Notes: generated by a model not told the origin, from the sequence alone. Counted from the first letter of the stretch, positions 28,949 to 40,607 are shown. The stretch is DNA of 64,000 bases from Serratia marcescens subsp. marcescens ATCC 13880 (GCF_017299535.1 NZ_CP071238.1:1922001-1986000), one strand, 5' to 3'. A program made the numbers and translations.

Positions 28949-28986
28949 TTAACCGAGTGCGGGGGCAAGAGGGCGAAGCAAAAATA

Positions 28987-30033
28987 TCAGTCTTTCAGCG
29001 ACCAGTTCAGGGTTTCACCCGCCAGGAAGGGGATCACGGATTCATTGCCGAGGGTAATCTCTTCCGGCTGGGTGGTTGGCACGCGCTGCAGTTCGATGAA
29101 GTCTTCGTTGAGCGGCAGGCCATAGAAGCGCGGGCCGTTGAGCGAGCAGAAGGCTTCGAAGTGCTCCAGTGCGCCTAGCTGTTCGAAGACCGCTGCGTAA
29201 GCCGGGATGGCATTCGGCGCGTTGAAACAGCCGGCGCAACCGCAGCTGGACTCTTTGCGATGCTTGAGGTGCGGCGCGGAGTCGGTGCCAAGGAAGAAGC
29301 GATCCGAGCCGCTGGCGACCGCCTGACGCAGCGCTTCCTGGTGGACATTGCGCTTGAGGATCGGCAGGCAGAACAGGTGCGGGCGAATGCCGCCGACCAG
29401 CATGTGGTTGCGGTTGAACATCAGGTGCTGTGGCGTGATGGTGGCGCCGAGGAAACGATTGCCTGCCTGCACGTATTGCGCCGCTTCTTTGGTGGTGATG
29501 TGCTCGAAGACGATCTTCAGCTCAGGGAACTGTTGGCGAATCGGTTCCATCACCTGCTCGATAAAACGCGCCTCGCGGTCGAAGATATCGACGGAAGGAT
29601 CGGTCACTTCGCCGTGGATCAGCAATGGCATGCCGATTTTTTGCATCTGCTCGAACAGCGGGTAAATACCGGTCACGTCGCTGACGCCGTGGCTGGAGTT
29701 GGTGGTGGCGTTGGCCGGATACAGCTTGGCGGCAGTAAACACCCCTTGTTCGAAGCCGTTGACCAGTTCACTGGCCGCCAGGGAGTTGGTCAGGTAGCAG
29801 GTCATCAGCGGAGTGAAATTGTGACCCTGCGGAACCGCCGCCAGAATGCGATCGCGGTAGGCGCGCGCGGCGGCCACGGTCGTTACGGGCGGAACCAGGT
29901 TCGGCATCACGATCGCCCGGCCAAATACCTGGCTGGTATAGGGCACCACCGTTTTCAGCATTTCATCGTCACGCAGGTGGATATGCCAGTCGTCTGGGCG
30001 GCGGATTTTCAGAACTTGAGGTTGTGCGGTCAT
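28987..30033 (-). CDS. pyrC: Dihydroorotase PyrC
   Basis: PyrC is the zinc enzyme that closes carbamoyl aspartate to dihydroorotate in pyrimidine synthesis. The 348-residue product matches the class II enzyme of E. coli (348). Zinc ligands are seen in [14 protein letters not shown] (HxH), the carbamylated lysine in [18 protein letters not shown], the histidines in [11 protein letters not shown] and [12 protein letters not shown], and the catalytic aspartate in [20 protein letters not shown] lies upstream of the ATG. In E. coli the gene is regulated by CTP-dependent start-site switching; that was not resolved here. Confidence 0.96.
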   Translation of the reverse strand: MTAQPQVLKIRRPDDWHIHLRDDEMLKTVVPYTSQVFGRAIVMPNLVPPVTTVAAARAYRDRILAAVPQGHNFTPLMTCYLTNSLAASELVNGFEQGVFTAAKLYPANATTNSSHGVSDVTGIYPLFEQMQKIGMPLLIHGEVTDPSVDIFDREARFIEQVMEPIRQQFPELKIVFEHITTKEAAQYVQAGNRFLGATITPQHLMFNRNHMLVGGIRPHLFCLPILKRNVHQEALRQAVASGSDRFFLGTDSAPHLKHRKESSCGCAGCFNAPNAIPAYAAVFEQLGALEHFEAFCSLNGPRFYGLPLNEDFIELQRVPTTQPEEITLGNESVIPFLAGETLNWSLKD

Positions 30034-30246
30034 CTAGCTAGGCTCCGGCGGTCAAATACGTCTAATGAAAAGCGAATAATGGGTTTATTCACGCCGGGGT
30101 GTAAGGATAAGCGGAAAGTGCCGCAGATGCATCTGTTTGTTGGCGACAAGTTGAAATCAATAGCGCGGCGGGCGCATAGTAACAGGGATTTCAACGATGC
30201 CGACGCCAATACCGTCGACCTTCATCAAGTGGAAAGGGAGAAAGCA

Positions 30247-30534
30247 ATGGAAGTACGCGTTATCGCCACCCTGCAAGCGAAAGCGGGATTTGAAGCCGCC
30301 GTCAGCGAAGCGGTGCACGACATTATCGAGCCGAGCCGCCAGGAGTTGGGCAACCTGCAATATGACTTGCATCGCGATCTGGAAAAACCGGGCGTTTTCG
30401 TGTTCTTTGAGCGTTGGGCCAGCAGCGAAGCGCTGGATAAGCATAATGAGACGGCGCATTTTCAGCAGTTCGTCAGCCGGCTTGACGGCAAGTTGGATGT
30501 TCTGGACATCAAAAAACTGAAGAAGATCGCCTGA
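30247..30534 (+). CDS. Antibiotic biosynthesis monooxygenase domain protein
   Basis: The 95-residue product is a single ABM (YgiN-like) domain: MEVRVIATLQAKAGFEAAVS at the start, then ELGNLQYDLHRDLEKPGVFV and FFERWASSEALDKHNETAHF with the conserved HxxxxHF-type end. Such proteins are dimeric ferredoxin-like folds; some are cofactor-free quinol monooxygenases or haem-degrading enzymes. The substrate is unknown. The ATG at 30247 follows AGGGAG. The ORF is open upstream of this, but the longer frame is only the shadow of pyrC. Confidence 0.85.
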   Translation: MEVRVIATLQAKAGFEAAVSEAVHDIIEPSRQELGNLQYDLHRDLEKPGVFVFFERWASSEALDKHNETAHFQQFVSRLDGKLDVLDIKKLKKIA

Positions 30535-30551
30535 GGACGTTACAGGCAAGA

Positions 30552-30579
30552 AAAAACCCGCCGATGGCGGGTTTTTTTA
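30552..30579. terminator. Bidirectional terminator between ABM gene and rne
   Basis: AACCCGCC and GGCGGGTT with a four-base loop are flanked by an A-run on the left and a T-run on the right, so both convergent transcripts can end here. Confidence 0.88.
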
Positions 30580-30594
30580 GGGTTGCAGATTAAC

Positions 30595-33500
30595 TTATTC
30601 GTTAACCGGCTGTGGTTTGGTGGCCGGCGCGGTCGCCTGGCTCACCGCCGAATGGCCGCCTGCGGAGCCTTTGCCTTCAAAGTTGAAGGAAGGGCGCTGC
30701 CAGTTGCTGTGCTTGCGTTCTTCCGGCACGTAGGCCGGCGCAGGCGCTTTGGTCATCGGCGCAGTGGCGATGTGTTTGTACAGCGCGTCCTGCACGGCTT
30801 TCACCGGCGCCGGCTGCTGAGCAACCACTGGCGCAGGGGCTTGTTCCACCGGAGCGGCTTCCACGGCTGCCGCCGCAGGTGCGGCTTCTACCATTGGCGT
30901 TTCTTCCGCTGGCGTGGCTTCTACCACCGGTGCAGTTTCGACCACAGGCTCGTCTTCCGCTAGCGCAGGTTCAACCACTGGCTCTACAGCTACGGTTTCA
31001 GCTACCGGCTCGGCTTCCACTGCAGGGGCAGTCTCTTCCGCTTTCGGCTGTTCAACTGCAACAGTTGCCGGGGCGGTTTCCACCGGCGCCGGGATTTCCT
31101 CGGCCGGGATAGCCACGACAGGCGCTACGGCTGCAGCTTCTTCCGTTACGGTAACGGCAGCAGTTTCAACGGCGGCTTCTGGCGCAGGCGGGTTGACGCT
31201 GGCCGCCACCTGGGTTTCTTCCACGGCAACGTTGTGCTGTTCAACCGCGGCAGCGACAACCGGTGCCACAGCCTGTTCTACGGCTTCGGTCTGCACTTCG
31301 GCTTCTTCAACCTGAGCGACCGGGTAGCTTACCCAGACTTTGCCCGATGCCATTTCCGGCGAAGCGAATGCGCCCGCCAGCGGCATTGGAGATTGCAGCG
31401 GGTAACGTTCATCGCGGTAACGGCGGCGGCGCTGGCCGCTGACGCGCAGGTGGCGCGGTGAACGGCGGGAACGGCGCGGCATGCCTTCGCCGTTGCCGCG
31501 GCTTTCGCCCTGGGCATCGTCTTCCGGCTGTGCGGCAACGGTTTCCGGCAGCAGCTTGACGCTGTCGTCGGTGGTCGGCTGCGCGTCTTCGGCTTTCGCT
31601 ACCGGCGCTTTCGGCGCCAACAGCTCTTCCGCTGCGCGCTGCAGCTCTTCTTCGGCAGACAGGATACGCACTTTCTGCGTCAGCGTGCGGCGCTGACGGC
31701 GCTGCATGTTCTGCTGCTGGCGTTCTTCCTGCTCTTCGTCGGTGCTCTCGACCGCTTCAACGTTTTCCAGCGCTTTCACTTCCTGCTGAGCCTGACGTTT
31801 CTCTTCCTGACGGCGACGCTGGCGTTCAGCGCGCTGCTCACGGCGTTGCTGCTGATCTTCGCGCGGCGCTTTAGCGCCTTCTTCTGAAGCGGTTTCCTCC
31901 GCTACCGGCGCGTTCTGCTGCTGGTTGCGGCGGTTACGGCGTTGCTCATCGCGGGACTCACGCGATTCACGGCCTTCACGGTTCTCACGCGGTTCACGGT
32001 TGTCACGCTCGCGATTGTCACGGCCTTCACCGCGCTCTTTACGCTCGCCGCGTTCCGGACGATCGCCACGGTCGCTACGCTCACCGCGCTCTTTACGGCC
32101 GGTGCCTTGACGGCGCTGACCGCGACGATCCTGACGACGGTTTTCACCGTTGCTTTCCGCCTTCGGCGCTTCGGCTGGTTTGGCTTCTTCGACGGCAGGT
32201 TGCTCTTCACCGGCGAACAAGTTCTTCAGACCACCGAACAGGCGGCCCAGGAAGCCCGGCTTGGCGGCGGCCGGCGCTGCGGCTTTCGCCTTGGCGGCTG
32301 CAGCGGCAGGCTTGGCCACGGCGACGGGTTCTTCAGCCGGCGGCGGCGCATCGGCGGACAGCGAGAAGGAAGCCAGGGCCGGTTGCTCCGGACGCTTGCG
32401 CTCCATCGGCGCATCTTCCAGCGGGCGTTCCATGTCTTCTTCGTGCAGCTTCGGCAGCAGGTAGCTGAGGGTAGAGGTTTCCTCGCCCTTGCGCACGCGC
32501 AGCACCGAGTAATGCGGGGTTTGCATTTCATCGTTCGGCACGATGACGGCTTTCACGCCACCCTGACGTTTTTCGATCGCGCTGACGGATTCGCGCTTTT
32601 CGTTCAACAGGTACGAAGCGACCTGAACCGGCACGATAGCGTGAACTTCTTTGGTGTTTTCCTTCAGCGCTTCTTCTTCGATCAGGCGCAGAATGGACAG
32701 CGCCAGCGATTCGTTGTCGCGAATGGTGCCGGTGCCGTTACAGCGTGGGCACACGTGATGGCTGGACTCGCCCAGCGACGGGCTGAGGCGCTGACGCGAC
32801 ATTTCCAGCAGGCCGAAGCGGGAGATGCGGCCGATTTGGATGCGCGCGCGGTCTTGGCGCACGGCGTCACGCAGGCGGTTTTCCACTTCGCGCTGGTGGC
32901 GAACCGGCGTCATGTCGATGAAGTCGATGACGATCAGGCCGCCGAGGTCGCGCAGGCGCAGCTGGCGAGCGATCTCGTCCGCCGCTTCCAGGTTGGTGTT
33001 GAACGCCGTCTCTTCGATGTCGCCGCCGCGGGTTGCACGCGCGGAGTTGATGTCGATGGCGGTCAGCGCTTCGGTGCTGTCGATGACGATCGAGCCGCCG
33101 GACGGCAGGCGCACTTCGCGCTGGAAGGCGGATTCGATCTGCGATTCGATCTGATAGTGGCTGAACAGAGGAATTTCACCGCTGTACAGTTTGATTTTGC
33201 TGCTGAAATCCGGGCGGCCCAGCGCAGCGATGTGCTCTTTGGCCAGATCGAGAATTTTCGGGTTGTCGATCAGGATTTCGCCGATGTCCGGGCGCAGGTA
33301 ATCGCGGAAGGCGCGCACGATAACGTTGCTTTCCTGGTGGATCAGGAACGGCGCAGAGCGGCCTTCGGCGGCTTTTTTAATCGCTTCCCAGTGCTTCAGG
33401 CGGAAGGAGAGATCCCACTGCAGCGCGTCGGCGGATTTGCCTACGCCCGCGGTGCGAACGATCAGGCCCATGCCGTCCGGCAGTTGCAGCGAAGAGAGCG

Positions 33501-33960
33501 CTTCTTTCAGCTCGGTGCGATCGTCGCCCTCGATGCGGCGAGAAATACCGCCGGCGCGCGGGTTGTTCGGCATCAGCACCAGATAACTGCCCGCCAGACT
33601 GATGAAGGTGGTCAAGGCGGCGCCTTTGTTGCCACGTTCTTCTTTGTCTACCTGAACGATGACTTCCTGGCCTTCGCGCAGCACATCTTTGATGTTCGGG
33701 CGACCATGGGAAGAGTAATTGCTAGGGAAGTATTCGCGGGCGATTTCTTTAAGGGGGAGGAAACCATGTCGTTCTGCGCCGTAGTCCACGAACGCTGCTT
33801 CAAGACTTGGTTCAATGCGGGTGATTTTGCCTTTGTAAATATTCGCTTTTTTCTGCTCATGACCCGGACTTTCAATATCCAAATCATACAGCCGCTGTCC
33901 ATCTACGAGGGCAACACGCAACTCTTCCTGCTGAGTTGCGTTAATCAACATTCTTTTCAT
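30595..33960 (-). CDS. rne: Ribonuclease E
   Basis: RNase E is the essential endonuclease of mRNA decay and rRNA/tRNA processing and the scaffold of the degradosome on the inner membrane. The 1121-residue product is longer than the E. coli protein (1061) because of its C-terminal half. The catalytic half (1-520) has the S1 domain, [16 protein letters not shown] and [11 protein letters not shown] with the two metal-binding aspartates, and the zinc-link CPRC. The membrane helix [16 protein letters not shown] is at about 575. Arg-rich RNA-binding regions, a Val/Pro/Glu-rich linker and the PNPase-binding end ([20 protein letters not shown]) follow. Confidence 0.97.
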   Translation of the reverse strand: MKRMLINATQQEELRVALVDGQRLYDLDIESPGHEQKKANIYKGKITRIEPSLEAAFVDYGAERHGFLPLKEIAREYFPSNYSSHGRPNIKDVLREGQEVIVQVDKEERGNKGAALTTFISLAGSYLVLMPNNPRAGGISRRIEGDDRTELKEALSSLQLPDGMGLIVRTAGVGKSADALQWDLSFRLKHWEAIKKAAEGRSAPFLIHQESNVIVRAFRDYLRPDIGEILIDNPKILDLAKEHIAALGRPDFSSKIKLYSGEIPLFSHYQIESQIESAFQREVRLPSGGSIVIDSTEALTAIDINSARATRGGDIEETAFNTNLEAADEIARQLRLRDLGGLIVIDFIDMTPVRHQREVENRLRDAVRQDRARIQIGRISRFGLLEMSRQRLSPSLGESSHHVCPRCNGTGTIRDNESLALSILRLIEEEALKENTKEVHAIVPVQVASYLLNEKRESVSAIEKRQGGVKAVIVPNDEMQTPHYSVLRVRKGEETSTLSYLLPKLHEEDMERPLEDAPMERKRPEQPALASFSLSADAPPPAEEPVAVAKPAAAAAKAKAAAPAAAKPGFLGRLFGGLKNLFAGEEQPAVEEAKPAEAPKAESNGENRRQDRRGQRRQGTGRKERGERSDRGDRPERGERKERGEGRDNRERDNREPRENREGRESRESRDEQRRNRRNQQQNAPVAEETASEEGAKAPREDQQQRREQRAERQRRRQEEKRQAQQEVKALENVEAVESTDEEQEERQQQNMQRRQRRTLTQKVRILSAEEELQRAAEELLAPKAPVAKAEDAQPTTDDSVKLLPETVAAQPEDDAQGESRGNGEGMPRRSRRSPRHLRVSGQRRRRYRDERYPLQSPMPLAGAFASPEMASGKVWVSYPVAQVEEAEVQTEAVEQAVAPVVAAAVEQHNVAVEETQVAASVNPPAPEAAVETAAVTVTEEAAAVAPVVAIPAEEIPAPVETAPATVAVEQPKAEETAPAVEAEPVAETVAVEPVVEPALAEDEPVVETAPVVEATPAEETPMVEAAPAAAAVEAAPVEQAPAPVVAQQPAPVKAVQDALYKHIATAPMTKAPAPAYVPEERKHSNWQRPSFNFEGKGSAGGHSAVSQATAPATKPQPVNE

Positions 33961-34330
33961 CTTAACTTACTCGTTATTTTTACATTATCGACAAAGCTGC
34001 GGGCAAAATAACCTCATGGCCGGAGTTAAACCGAAAGCCCCGTGTCTTCTCGCAAAGTCGTCAACCTCACGGTTGTCGCCTGCATAGGGGCGCATTATCT
34101 CGGTAAGCCTGCTTTTCTTTGTGAAAGACAGCACTTTTACTAGGGGAATAGCCTCTGATTTACGTCGACAGATCTGATTCCATTTGCCGGCCAAGCTGCA
34201 ACCCGCAGCCCGCTAATTGTTTGATTTCGCATTACGTCTTACGCCATTGCTGCGTTTTTGCGCGATCAGACAAATTTTATAATTCCACCGTTTTCCCTGT
34301 TTAACGAGAATCAACGCGGAAAGTGACTGC
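33961..34330 (-). promoter_or_regulatory. rne 5' leader (autoregulatory untranslated region)
   Basis: About 550 bases without a gene separate rne from rluC, which is read the other way. In enterobacteria the long structured rne 5' untranslated region lets RNase E degrade its own message. The position, length and lack of coding potential fit; the right boundary is only approximate and I did not fold the sequence. Confidence 0.55.
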
Positions 34331-34512
34331 ATTATTCCACTGCTGATGCCGTTATAGCAAGGTGACTTTTCCTTAACTGCGGAAGAAATCGCAAACGTTC
34401 AAATCGGCTTGCTGCCTTATTGTCCGCTGGGGTTTCGCCCGCCGTCAGAGAGACAGTTAAGCACAGAAAAAGATGTGGCGCTATTCACGCGCTCTATTTA
34501 GAATCCCGCACC

Positions 34513-35472
34513 ATGAAAACGAACAATCCAGCAGTACAATTCATCACGATTTCCGACGACGAAGCCGGTCAGAGAATCGACAACTTTCTGCTCGCTCGCC
34601 TGAAAGGCGTGCCGAAGAGCATGATTTATCGCATCGTGCGTAAAGGCGAGGTGCGGGTCAATAAAGGGCGCATCAAGGTTGAATACAAATTGGCGGCCGG
34701 CGACGTGGTGCGCGTGCCGCCGGTGCGGGTGGCCGAGCGCGAAGAGACGCCGGTCTCGGCCAAGCTGGATAAGGTGGCCGCGCTGGCCGACTGTATTTTG
34801 TATGAAGACGACCACCTGCTGATCCTCAACAAGCCTTCCGGCACCGCAGTGCACGGCGGCAGCGGCCTGAGCTTCGGCGTGATCGAAGGGCTGCGCGCGC
34901 TGCGCCCGGAGGCTCGTTTCCTTGAACTGGTGCACCGGCTCGATCGCGATACCTCCGGCGTGCTGTTGGTGGCCAAGAAGCGTTCCGCGCTGCGTTCGCT
35001 GCATGAGCAACTGCGGCTGAAAGGCATGCAGAAAGATTATCTGGCGCTGGTGCGCGGCCAATGGCAATCGCACTGCAAGGCCGTACAGGCGCCGCTGCTG
35101 AAAAATATTTTGCAAAGCGGTGAACGCATCGTGCGCGTCAACAGCGAAGGCAAGCCTTCGGAAACCCGCTTCAAGGTGGAGGAGCGTTACGAATTCGCCA
35201 CCCTGGTGAAGGCTAGCCCAATCACCGGGCGTACCCACCAGATCCGCGTGCACACTCTGCATGCCGGGCACCCGATCGCCTTTGACGACCGCTATGGCGA
35301 CCGCGAGTTCGATCGCCAACTGGCGGGTACCGGCCTGAAGCGGCTGTTCCTGCACGCCGCGGCGCTGCGCTTCGAGCATCCGGCCACCGGCGAAACGATG
35401 CGCATCGAAGCGCCGATGGACGAAGAGCTGCGCCACTGTCTGCAGGTGCTGCGCCGGCAGGCGGCCAAGTAA
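34513..35472 (+). CDS. rluC: 23S rRNA pseudouridine(955/2504/2580) synthase RluC
   Basis: RluC makes three pseudouridines in 23S rRNA. The 319-residue product matches the E. coli enzyme (319). It has an N-terminal S4 RNA-binding domain (about 20-80, [20 protein letters not shown]) and an RluA-type catalytic domain (about 95-300) with the catalytic aspartate in [18 protein letters not shown], then [13 protein letters not shown]. The ATG at 34513 gives the standard MKTNNP start. It is divergent from rne and converges on yceF with six bases between the stop codons. Confidence 0.95.
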   Translation: MKTNNPAVQFITISDDEAGQRIDNFLLARLKGVPKSMIYRIVRKGEVRVNKGRIKVEYKLAAGDVVRVPPVRVAEREETPVSAKLDKVAALADCILYEDDHLLILNKPSGTAVHGGSGLSFGVIEGLRALRPEARFLELVHRLDRDTSGVLLVAKKRSALRSLHEQLRLKGMQKDYLALVRGQWQSHCKAVQAPLLKNILQSGERIVRVNSEGKPSETRFKVEERYEFATLVKASPITGRTHQIRVHTLHAGHPIAFDDRYGDREFDRQLAGTGLKRLFLHAAALRFEHPATGETMRIEAPMDEELRHCLQVLRRQAAK

Positions 35473-35478
35473 TCTGCG

Positions 35479-36060
35479 TCACCCCAGCGGGTTGATGCCT
35501 TCAGCCCGCAACATCTCCAACAGCGCGATCAACGGCAGGCCGATCAGGGCGTTCGGATCCCGGCCTTCCAGCCTGTCGAACAGCGCGATCCCCAATCCCT
35601 CGCTCTTGAAACTGCCTGCGCAGTTCAGCGGTTGCTCCAGACGCACATAGGCGGCGATCTCCGCTTCGCTCAGCGCGCGAAAATGCACGTGAAACGGCTC
35701 GCACAAGGCTTGCAGCTGCTTGCTGCGGCCGTTGTACAGCGCCAGGCCGGTATAGAAAGTCACGGCTTGGCCACTGGCCTGCCGCAGCTGCGCCCGGGCG
35801 TTTTCCTCGGTATGGGGCTTGCCGGTGATGTTGCCATCGATCACGCAGACCTGATCGGAGCCGATGATCAGATGCTCGGGATAGGCGAGGGCCAACGCCT
35901 GAGCCTTCGCCGCCGCCAGGCGCAGCACCAGCGCTTCCGCGCTTTCGCCGGGCAAGGGGGTTTCATCCACCTCCGGCGCGGCGCAGTCGAACGGCAGCTG
36001 CAGCTTCTCCAGCAGCATTTTTCGATAGGGGGAGGTGGAGGCTAAAAGCAATCTCTGCAT
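35479..36060 (-). CDS. yceF: Maf-like nucleotide pyrophosphatase YceF
   Basis: YceF is a Maf-family nucleoside triphosphate pyrophosphatase; the E. coli protein prefers the modified nucleotide m7GTP. The 193-residue product begins [20 protein letters not shown], with the substrate-binding SxSxxR motif, and carries the catalytic aspartate in [13 protein letters not shown] and [20 protein letters not shown] at the C-terminal end. The ATG at 36060 matches the family start; the longer open frame upstream is not conserved. It is divergent from yceD. Confidence 0.93.
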   Translation of the reverse strand: MQRLLLASTSPYRKMLLEKLQLPFDCAAPEVDETPLPGESAEALVLRLAAAKAQALALAYPEHLIIGSDQVCVIDGNITGKPHTEENARAQLRQASGQAVTFYTGLALYNGRSKQLQALCEPFHVHFRALSEAEIAAYVRLEQPLNCAGSFKSEGLGIALFDRLEGRDPNALIGLPLIALLEMLRAEGINPLG

Positions 36061-36201
36061 AATTTTTTTCGCAAACCGTAGCGTAAATGGGTACGGCATT
36101 TTAAACTGTCGGCCGCTGTGGAAGCGAATATTGGTGAAAGGAGCCGTTTTACGGCCTTTTTCTTTGACTCTATGTCGTTACAAAGTTAATATGCGCGCCC
36201 T

Positions 36202-36723
36202 ATGCAAAAGGTAAAATTACCCTTGACCATTGATGCGGTACGTACCGCTCAGAAACGCCTGGACTATGCTGGTGTCTATGCGCCTGAGCAGGTTACTCGT
36301 GTTGCCGACTCCGTGGTCAGTGTGGACAGTGATGTCGAGGTGTCGTTGTCGTTTAATATCGACAATCAACGCCTCGCGGTGATAACAGGGCATGCGGACG
36401 TCACGGTAACGTTGATGTGCCAACGCTGTGGAGTCCCGTTCGAACATCAGGTTCACACAACATATTGTTTTAGCCCGGTCGTCAATGATGAGCAGGCTGA
36501 GGCATTACCGGAAGCGTACGAACCGATCGAAGTTGACGAGTTTGGCGAAGTCGATCTGTTGGCAATGATTGAAGACGAAATTATTCTTTCACTGCCTGTC
36601 GTTCCGGTACATGAATCTGAACACTGTGAAGTGTCCGAAGCGGACATGGTATTTGGCCAACTGCCTCCTGAGGCGGAGAAACCGAATCCGTTTGCCGTAT
36701 TAGCCAGTTTAAAGCGTAAGTAA
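36202..36723 (+). CDS. yceD: 23S rRNA accumulation protein YceD
   Basis: YceD (DUF177) is a conserved protein needed for normal 23S rRNA accumulation and found beside rpmF in most bacteria. The 173-residue product has the CxxC pair in [16 protein letters not shown] (about residues 74-77), the acidic block [20 protein letters not shown] and a C-terminal [10 protein letters not shown]. It is 16 bases upstream of rpmF and probably shares its promoter, heading the rpmF-plsX-fab gene cluster. Confidence 0.94.
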   Translation: MQKVKLPLTIDAVRTAQKRLDYAGVYAPEQVTRVADSVVSVDSDVEVSLSFNIDNQRLAVITGHADVTVTLMCQRCGVPFEHQVHTTYCFSPVVNDEQAEALPEAYEPIEVDEFGEVDLLAMIEDEIILSLPVVPVHESEHCEVSEADMVFGQLPPEAEKPNPFAVLASLKRK

Positions 36724-36739
36724 TTGAGGAGTAAGGTCC

Positions 36740-36907
36740 ATGGCCGTACAACAGAATAAACCAACCCGTTCCAAGCGTGGCATGCGTCGTTCTCACGATG
36801 CTCTGACCACGACTACTCTGTCTGTAGACAAAGTATCCGGTGAAACTCACCGTCGTCACCACATCACTGCCGACGGTTTCTACCGCGGTCGCAAGGTTAT
36901 CGGCTAA
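36740..36907 (+). CDS. rpmF: 50S ribosomal protein L32
   Basis: The 55-residue basic protein starts [20 protein letters not shown] and ends [10 protein letters not shown], the L32 family sequence; the E. coli protein has 57. L32 sits near the peptidyl transferase exit side of the large subunit. GAGGAGTAAGG precedes the ATG. It is too short for some gene callers but is unambiguous. It lies between yceD and plsX, so ribosome and membrane lipid synthesis share one transcript. Confidence 0.97.
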   Translation: MAVQQNKPTRSKRGMRRSHDALTTTTLSVDKVSGETHRRHHITADGFYRGRKVIG

Positions 36908-36918
36908 GTAGCGATACC

Positions 36919-37953
36919 TTGACTCGTCTAACCCTGGCGTTAGATGCAATGGGCGGGGACTTCGGTCCCTGCGTCACAGTGCCTGCTTCGTTGCAGGCAC
37001 TGGCCTCTAATTTACAGCTTCATCTCCTGCTGGTCGGCAATCCCGACGTCATCTCTCCCTTGCTTGCCCACGCCGATCCGGTTCTTCTGGAGCGTCTGCA
37101 AGTCGTGCCCGCCGAGTCCGTGATCGCCGGCGACGCCAAACCTTCACAAGCGATACGCGCCAGCCGCGGCACGTCGATGCGCATTGCGCTCGAGCAGCTC
37201 AGCAGCGGAAACGCGCAGGGGTGCGTCAGCGCCGGCAATACCGGTGCGCTGATGGGATTGGCGAAGCTGTTGGTCAAGCCGCTGGAAGGCATCGAGCGCC
37301 CGGCGCTGATGACGGCGATCCCGAATCAGCAACGCAGCAAAACCGTGGTGCTGGATCTCGGCGCCAACGTCGAGTGCGACAGCACCATGCTGGTGCAGTT
37401 TGCCGTGATGGGGGCGGTGATGGCGGAAGAGGTGATCGGCATTGCGCAACCGCGGGTGGCGCTGCTGAATATTGGCGAAGAAGAGACCAAAGGCCTGGAT
37501 AATATCCGCGAAGCGGCCACTGTGCTAAAAAATACTCCGGCAATCAACTATATTGGTTACCTGGAAGGAAACGAACTGCTCACCGGCAAGACCGACGTGT
37601 TGGTTTGCGATGGCTTCGTGGGCAACGTCACCCTGAAAACCATGGAAGGGGTGGTCAGGGTGTTCTTATCGCTGTTGAAATCGTCCGGCGACGGAAACAA
37701 GCGAGCGTGGTGGTTGAAATTGTTGGGCCGTTGGTTGCAAAAACGGGTGGTTAAGCGGTTCGGCCACCTGAACCCCGACCAGTATAATGGCGCATGTCTG
37801 TTAGGATTGCGCAGCACCGTAGTCAAGAGCCACGGCGCTGCGAACCCTCACGCGTTTGCAGTCGCAATCGAACAGGCTGTGCAGGCGGTGCAGCGGCAAG
37901 TCCCGGAAAGGATTGCTGCGCGCCTTGAGGCTGTATTACCTAAGAGTGACTGA
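36919..37953 (+). CDS. plsX: Phosphate acyltransferase PlsX
   Basis: PlsX makes acyl-phosphate from acyl-ACP for phospholipid synthesis and associates with the inner membrane. The 344-residue product begins with TTG, giving [18 protein letters not shown] in agreement with the family. Further family blocks are [56 protein letters not shown] and [12 protein letters not shown]. It lies 11 bases after rpmF and seven before fabH. The rare start codon may limit translation relative to its neighbours. Confidence 0.95.
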   Translation: MTRLTLALDAMGGDFGPCVTVPASLQALASNLQLHLLLVGNPDVISPLLAHADPVLLERLQVVPAESVIAGDAKPSQAIRASRGTSMRIALEQLSSGNAQGCVSAGNTGALMGLAKLLVKPLEGIERPALMTAIPNQQRSKTVVLDLGANVECDSTMLVQFAVMGAVMAEEVIGIAQPRVALLNIGEEETKGLDNIREAATVLKNTPAINYIGYLEGNELLTGKTDVLVCDGFVGNVTLKTMEGVVRVFLSLLKSSGDGNKRAWWLKLLGRWLQKRVVKRFGHLNPDQYNGACLLGLRSTVVKSHGAANPHAFAVAIEQAVQAVQRQVPERIAARLEAVLPKSD

Positions 37954-37959
37954 TCGTAC

Positions 37960-38913
37960 ATGTATACAAAGATTCTCGGTACGGGGAGTTATTTGCCCGT
38001 ACAAGTGCGCACCAATGCTGATTTGGAAAAAATGGTGGATACCTCTGACGAATGGATCGTCACGCGTACCGGTATCCGCGAACGTCGCATCGCCGCTGCG
38101 GATGAAACCGTTGCGACGATGAGCTTCCAGGCCGCTGAGAACGCGCTGGAAATGGCAGGTGTGGCTAAAGAAGACATTGGGCTTATCATCGTGGCGACCA
38201 CCACGACCACTCACGCGTTCCCGAGCGCGGCGTGCCTGGTGCAGCAAATGCTGGGCATCAAAGACTGCGCGGCGTTCGATCTGGCTGCGGCCTGCGCCGG
38301 CTTTACTTATGCGCTCAGCGTGGCCGATCAGTACGTGAAAAACGGCGCGGTCAAACATGCGCTGGTTATCGGCGCGGACGTCTTGTCGCGCACGCTCGAT
38401 CCTGAAGATCGCGGCACCATCATCCTGTTTGGCGATGGCGCGGGTGCGGTGGTGCTTGGGGCGTCTGAAGAGCCGGGCATTCTGTCTACCCATCTGCATG
38501 CCGACGGCAGCTACGGCAACCTGCTGACGCTGCCGTACAAGGATCGCCAGAATCAAGACAAGCCGGCCTATGTCACCATGGCGGGCAACGAAGTCTTCAA
38601 GGTTGCGGTCACCGAACTGGCGCGCATCGTCGACGAGACGTTGCAGGCCAACAACATGGACCGCAGCGAGCTGGATTGGCTGGTGCCGCACCAGGCCAAC
38701 CTGCGCATCATCAGCGCAACGGCGAAAAAACTGGGCATGGGGATGGACAAAGTGGTGGTGACGCTCGATCGTCACGGCAACACCTCTGCCGCCTCGGTGC
38801 CTTCCGCACTGGACGAAGCCGTGCGCGACGGGCGAATTCAGCGTGGTCAACTGGTGCTGTTGGAAGCCTTCGGCGGCGGCTTTACCTGGGGCTCGGCGCT
38901 GGTTCGTTTCTGA
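37960..38913 (+). CDS. fabH: Beta-ketoacyl-ACP synthase III FabH
   Basis: FabH starts fatty acid synthesis by condensing acetyl-CoA with malonyl-ACP. The 317-residue product has the E. coli length. Catalytic residues are visible: Cys in [18 protein letters not shown] near 112, His in [14 protein letters not shown] near 244 and Asn in [14 protein letters not shown] near 274. It sits between plsX and fabD in the conserved fab cluster. Confidence 0.97.
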   Translation: MYTKILGTGSYLPVQVRTNADLEKMVDTSDEWIVTRTGIRERRIAAADETVATMSFQAAENALEMAGVAKEDIGLIIVATTTTTHAFPSAACLVQQMLGIKDCAAFDLAAACAGFTYALSVADQYVKNGAVKHALVIGADVLSRTLDPEDRGTIILFGDGAGAVVLGASEEPGILSTHLHADGSYGNLLTLPYKDRQNQDKPAYVTMAGNEVFKVAVTELARIVDETLQANNMDRSELDWLVPHQANLRIISATAKKLGMGMDKVVVTLDRHGNTSAASVPSALDEAVRDGRIQRGQLVLLEAFGGGFTWGSALVRF

Positions 38914-38931
38914 TTTGGACAGGAAGAAAAA

Positions 38932-39861
38932 ATGACGCAATTTGCTTTTGTTTTCCCGGGCCAGGGGTCGCAGACCGTTGGCATGCTGGCCGAGTTGGCC
39001 GCACAGTTCCCGATCGTCGAAGAAACCTTCGGCGAGGCTTCTTCCGCCCTGGGTTACGACCTGTGGCAGCTGGTGCAGCAAGGTCCGGCGGAAGAACTGA
39101 ACAAAACCTGGCAGACCCAACCGGCTCTGTTGGCCGCTTCGGTGGCGATTTTCCGCGTGTGGCAGCAGCAGGGCGGTAAAGCGCCTGCGCTGATGGCTGG
39201 CCATAGCCTGGGCGAGTACTCGGCGCTGGTCTGCGCCGGCGTGCTGGACTTCAAGGCGGCGATCCGTCTGGTCGAGCTGCGCGGCAAGCTGATGCAGGAA
39301 GCGGTGCCGGAAGGCACCGGCGCGATGTACGCCATCATCGGTCTGGACAACGACGCGATCGCCAAGGCGTGTGAAGAGTCCGCACAGGGGCAGGTGGTTT
39401 CTCCGGTCAACTTCAACTCGCCGGGCCAGGTGGTCATCGCCGGCAACAAAGAAGCGGTTGAACGTGCGGGCGCCGCCTGCAAAGCCGCCGGCGCCAAACG
39501 TGCGCTGCCGCTGCCGGTGAGCGTGCCTTCGCACTGCGCGCTGATGAAGCCGGCCGCCGACAAGCTGGCCGTAGCGCTGCAGGACATCACTTTCAACGCG
39601 CCGCAGGTGCCAGTGGTGAACAACGTCGACGTGCGCACCGAAAACGATCCTGAAGCGATCCGCAGCGCGCTGGTGCGTCAGCTGTACAGCCCGGTGCGTT
39701 GGACCGAGAGCGTAGAATTTATCGCAGCACAGGGAGTGACGTCGCTGCTGGAAGTGGGGCCGGGCAAAGTGCTGACCGGTCTGACTAAACGTATTGTTGA
39801 CACCCTGACGGCTGCGGCGGTGAACGACACCGCCAGCCTGTCGGCGGCGCTTGAACAATAA
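38932..39861 (+). CDS. fabD: Malonyl-CoA-ACP transacylase FabD
   Basis: FabD moves malonyl groups from CoA to acyl carrier protein. The 309-residue product carries QGSQ in the FPGQGSQTVGM start, the nucleophile serine in MAGHSLGEYSALVCAG near 92 and the catalytic histidine in VPSHCALMKPAA near 201. GGAAG precedes the ATG. The gene is 18 bases downstream of fabH and 11 upstream of fabG. Confidence 0.97.
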   Translation: MTQFAFVFPGQGSQTVGMLAELAAQFPIVEETFGEASSALGYDLWQLVQQGPAEELNKTWQTQPALLAASVAIFRVWQQQGGKAPALMAGHSLGEYSALVCAGVLDFKAAIRLVELRGKLMQEAVPEGTGAMYAIIGLDNDAIAKACEESAQGQVVSPVNFNSPGQVVIAGNKEAVERAGAACKAAGAKRALPLPVSVPSHCALMKPAADKLAVALQDITFNAPQVPVVNNVDVRTENDPEAIRSALVRQLYSPVRWTESVEFIAAQGVTSLLEVGPGKVLTGLTKRIVDTLTAAAVNDTASLSAALEQ

Positions 39862-39872
39862 AGAGGAAAATG

Positions 39873-40607
39873 ATGAGCTTCGAAGGTAAAATCGTTCTGG
39901 TCACCGGCGCGAGCCGCGGTATTGGCCGAGCTATTGCAGAAACGTTTGTGGCACGCGGCGCCAAAGTGATCGGCACCGCGACCAGCGAGAGCGGCGCTGA
40001 AGCGATCAGCAGCTACCTGGGCGCAAACGGCAAAGGGTTTATGTTGAACGTTGTTGATGCGCAATCTATCGACAGCGTGCTGGCATCGATTCGCGCCGAA
40101 TTTGGCGAAATCGACATTTTAGTGAATAATGCCGGCATCACGCGTGATAACCTGCTGATGCGTATGAAGGATGATGAGTGGGAGGATATCCTCGACACTA
40201 ACCTGACTTCCGTATTCCGCCTGTCAAAAGCGGTAATGCGCGCTATGATGAAAAAGCGGTTTGGCCGTATCATCACCATCGGTTCCGTTGTCGGCACCAT
40301 GGGGAACGCAGGGCAGGCGAACTACGCGGCGGCTAAAGCCGGTCTGATTGGTTTTAGCAAATCTTTGGCACGTGAAGTTGCTTCGCGTGGCATTACGGTC
40401 AACGTCGTGGCACCTGGCTTTATTGAGACGGACATGACACGGGCGTTGACAGATGATCAACGCGCAGGCATTTTGTCATCAGTTCCAGCCAACCGGCTGG
40501 GCGATGCTAAAGAAATCGCCAGCGCTGTTGCATTTTTGGCCTCTGATGAGGCCGGCTATATCACCGGTGAAACGTTACATGTCAATGGCGGCATGTACAT
40601 GATTTAA
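39873..40607 (+). CDS. fabG: 3-oxoacyl-ACP reductase FabG
   Basis: FabG is the NADPH-dependent short-chain dehydrogenase that reduces beta-ketoacyl-ACP. The 244-residue product has the nucleotide-binding [30 protein letters not shown], and the Ser-Tyr-Lys triad in [25 protein letters not shown] placed the start at the second of two adjacent ATGs because it gives the family length (244) and the best spacing from AGAGG. Confidence 0.97.
   Translation: MSFEGKIVLVTGASRGIGRAIAETFVARGAKVIGTATSESGAEAISSYLGANGKGFMLNVVDAQSIDSVLASIRAEFGEIDILVNNAGITRDNLLMRMKDDEWEDILDTNLTSVFRLSKAVMRAMMKKRFGRIITIGSVVGTMGNAGQANYAAAKAGLIGFSKSLAREVASRGITVNVVAPGFIETDMTRALTDDQRAGILSSVPANRLGDAKEIASAVAFLASDEAGYITGETLHVNGGMYMI

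Noticed and set aside
31942..34011. 689-codon plus-strand open frame opposite rne
   Set aside because: It mirrors the RNase E gene, has no ribosome binding site and encodes low-complexity Arg/Ala/Phe-rich sequence caused by the high-GC codon use of the real gene.
37936..39858. 640-codon minus-strand open frame opposite fabH and fabD
   Set aside because: Composition is typical of antisense shadows and both sense genes are essential and conserved.
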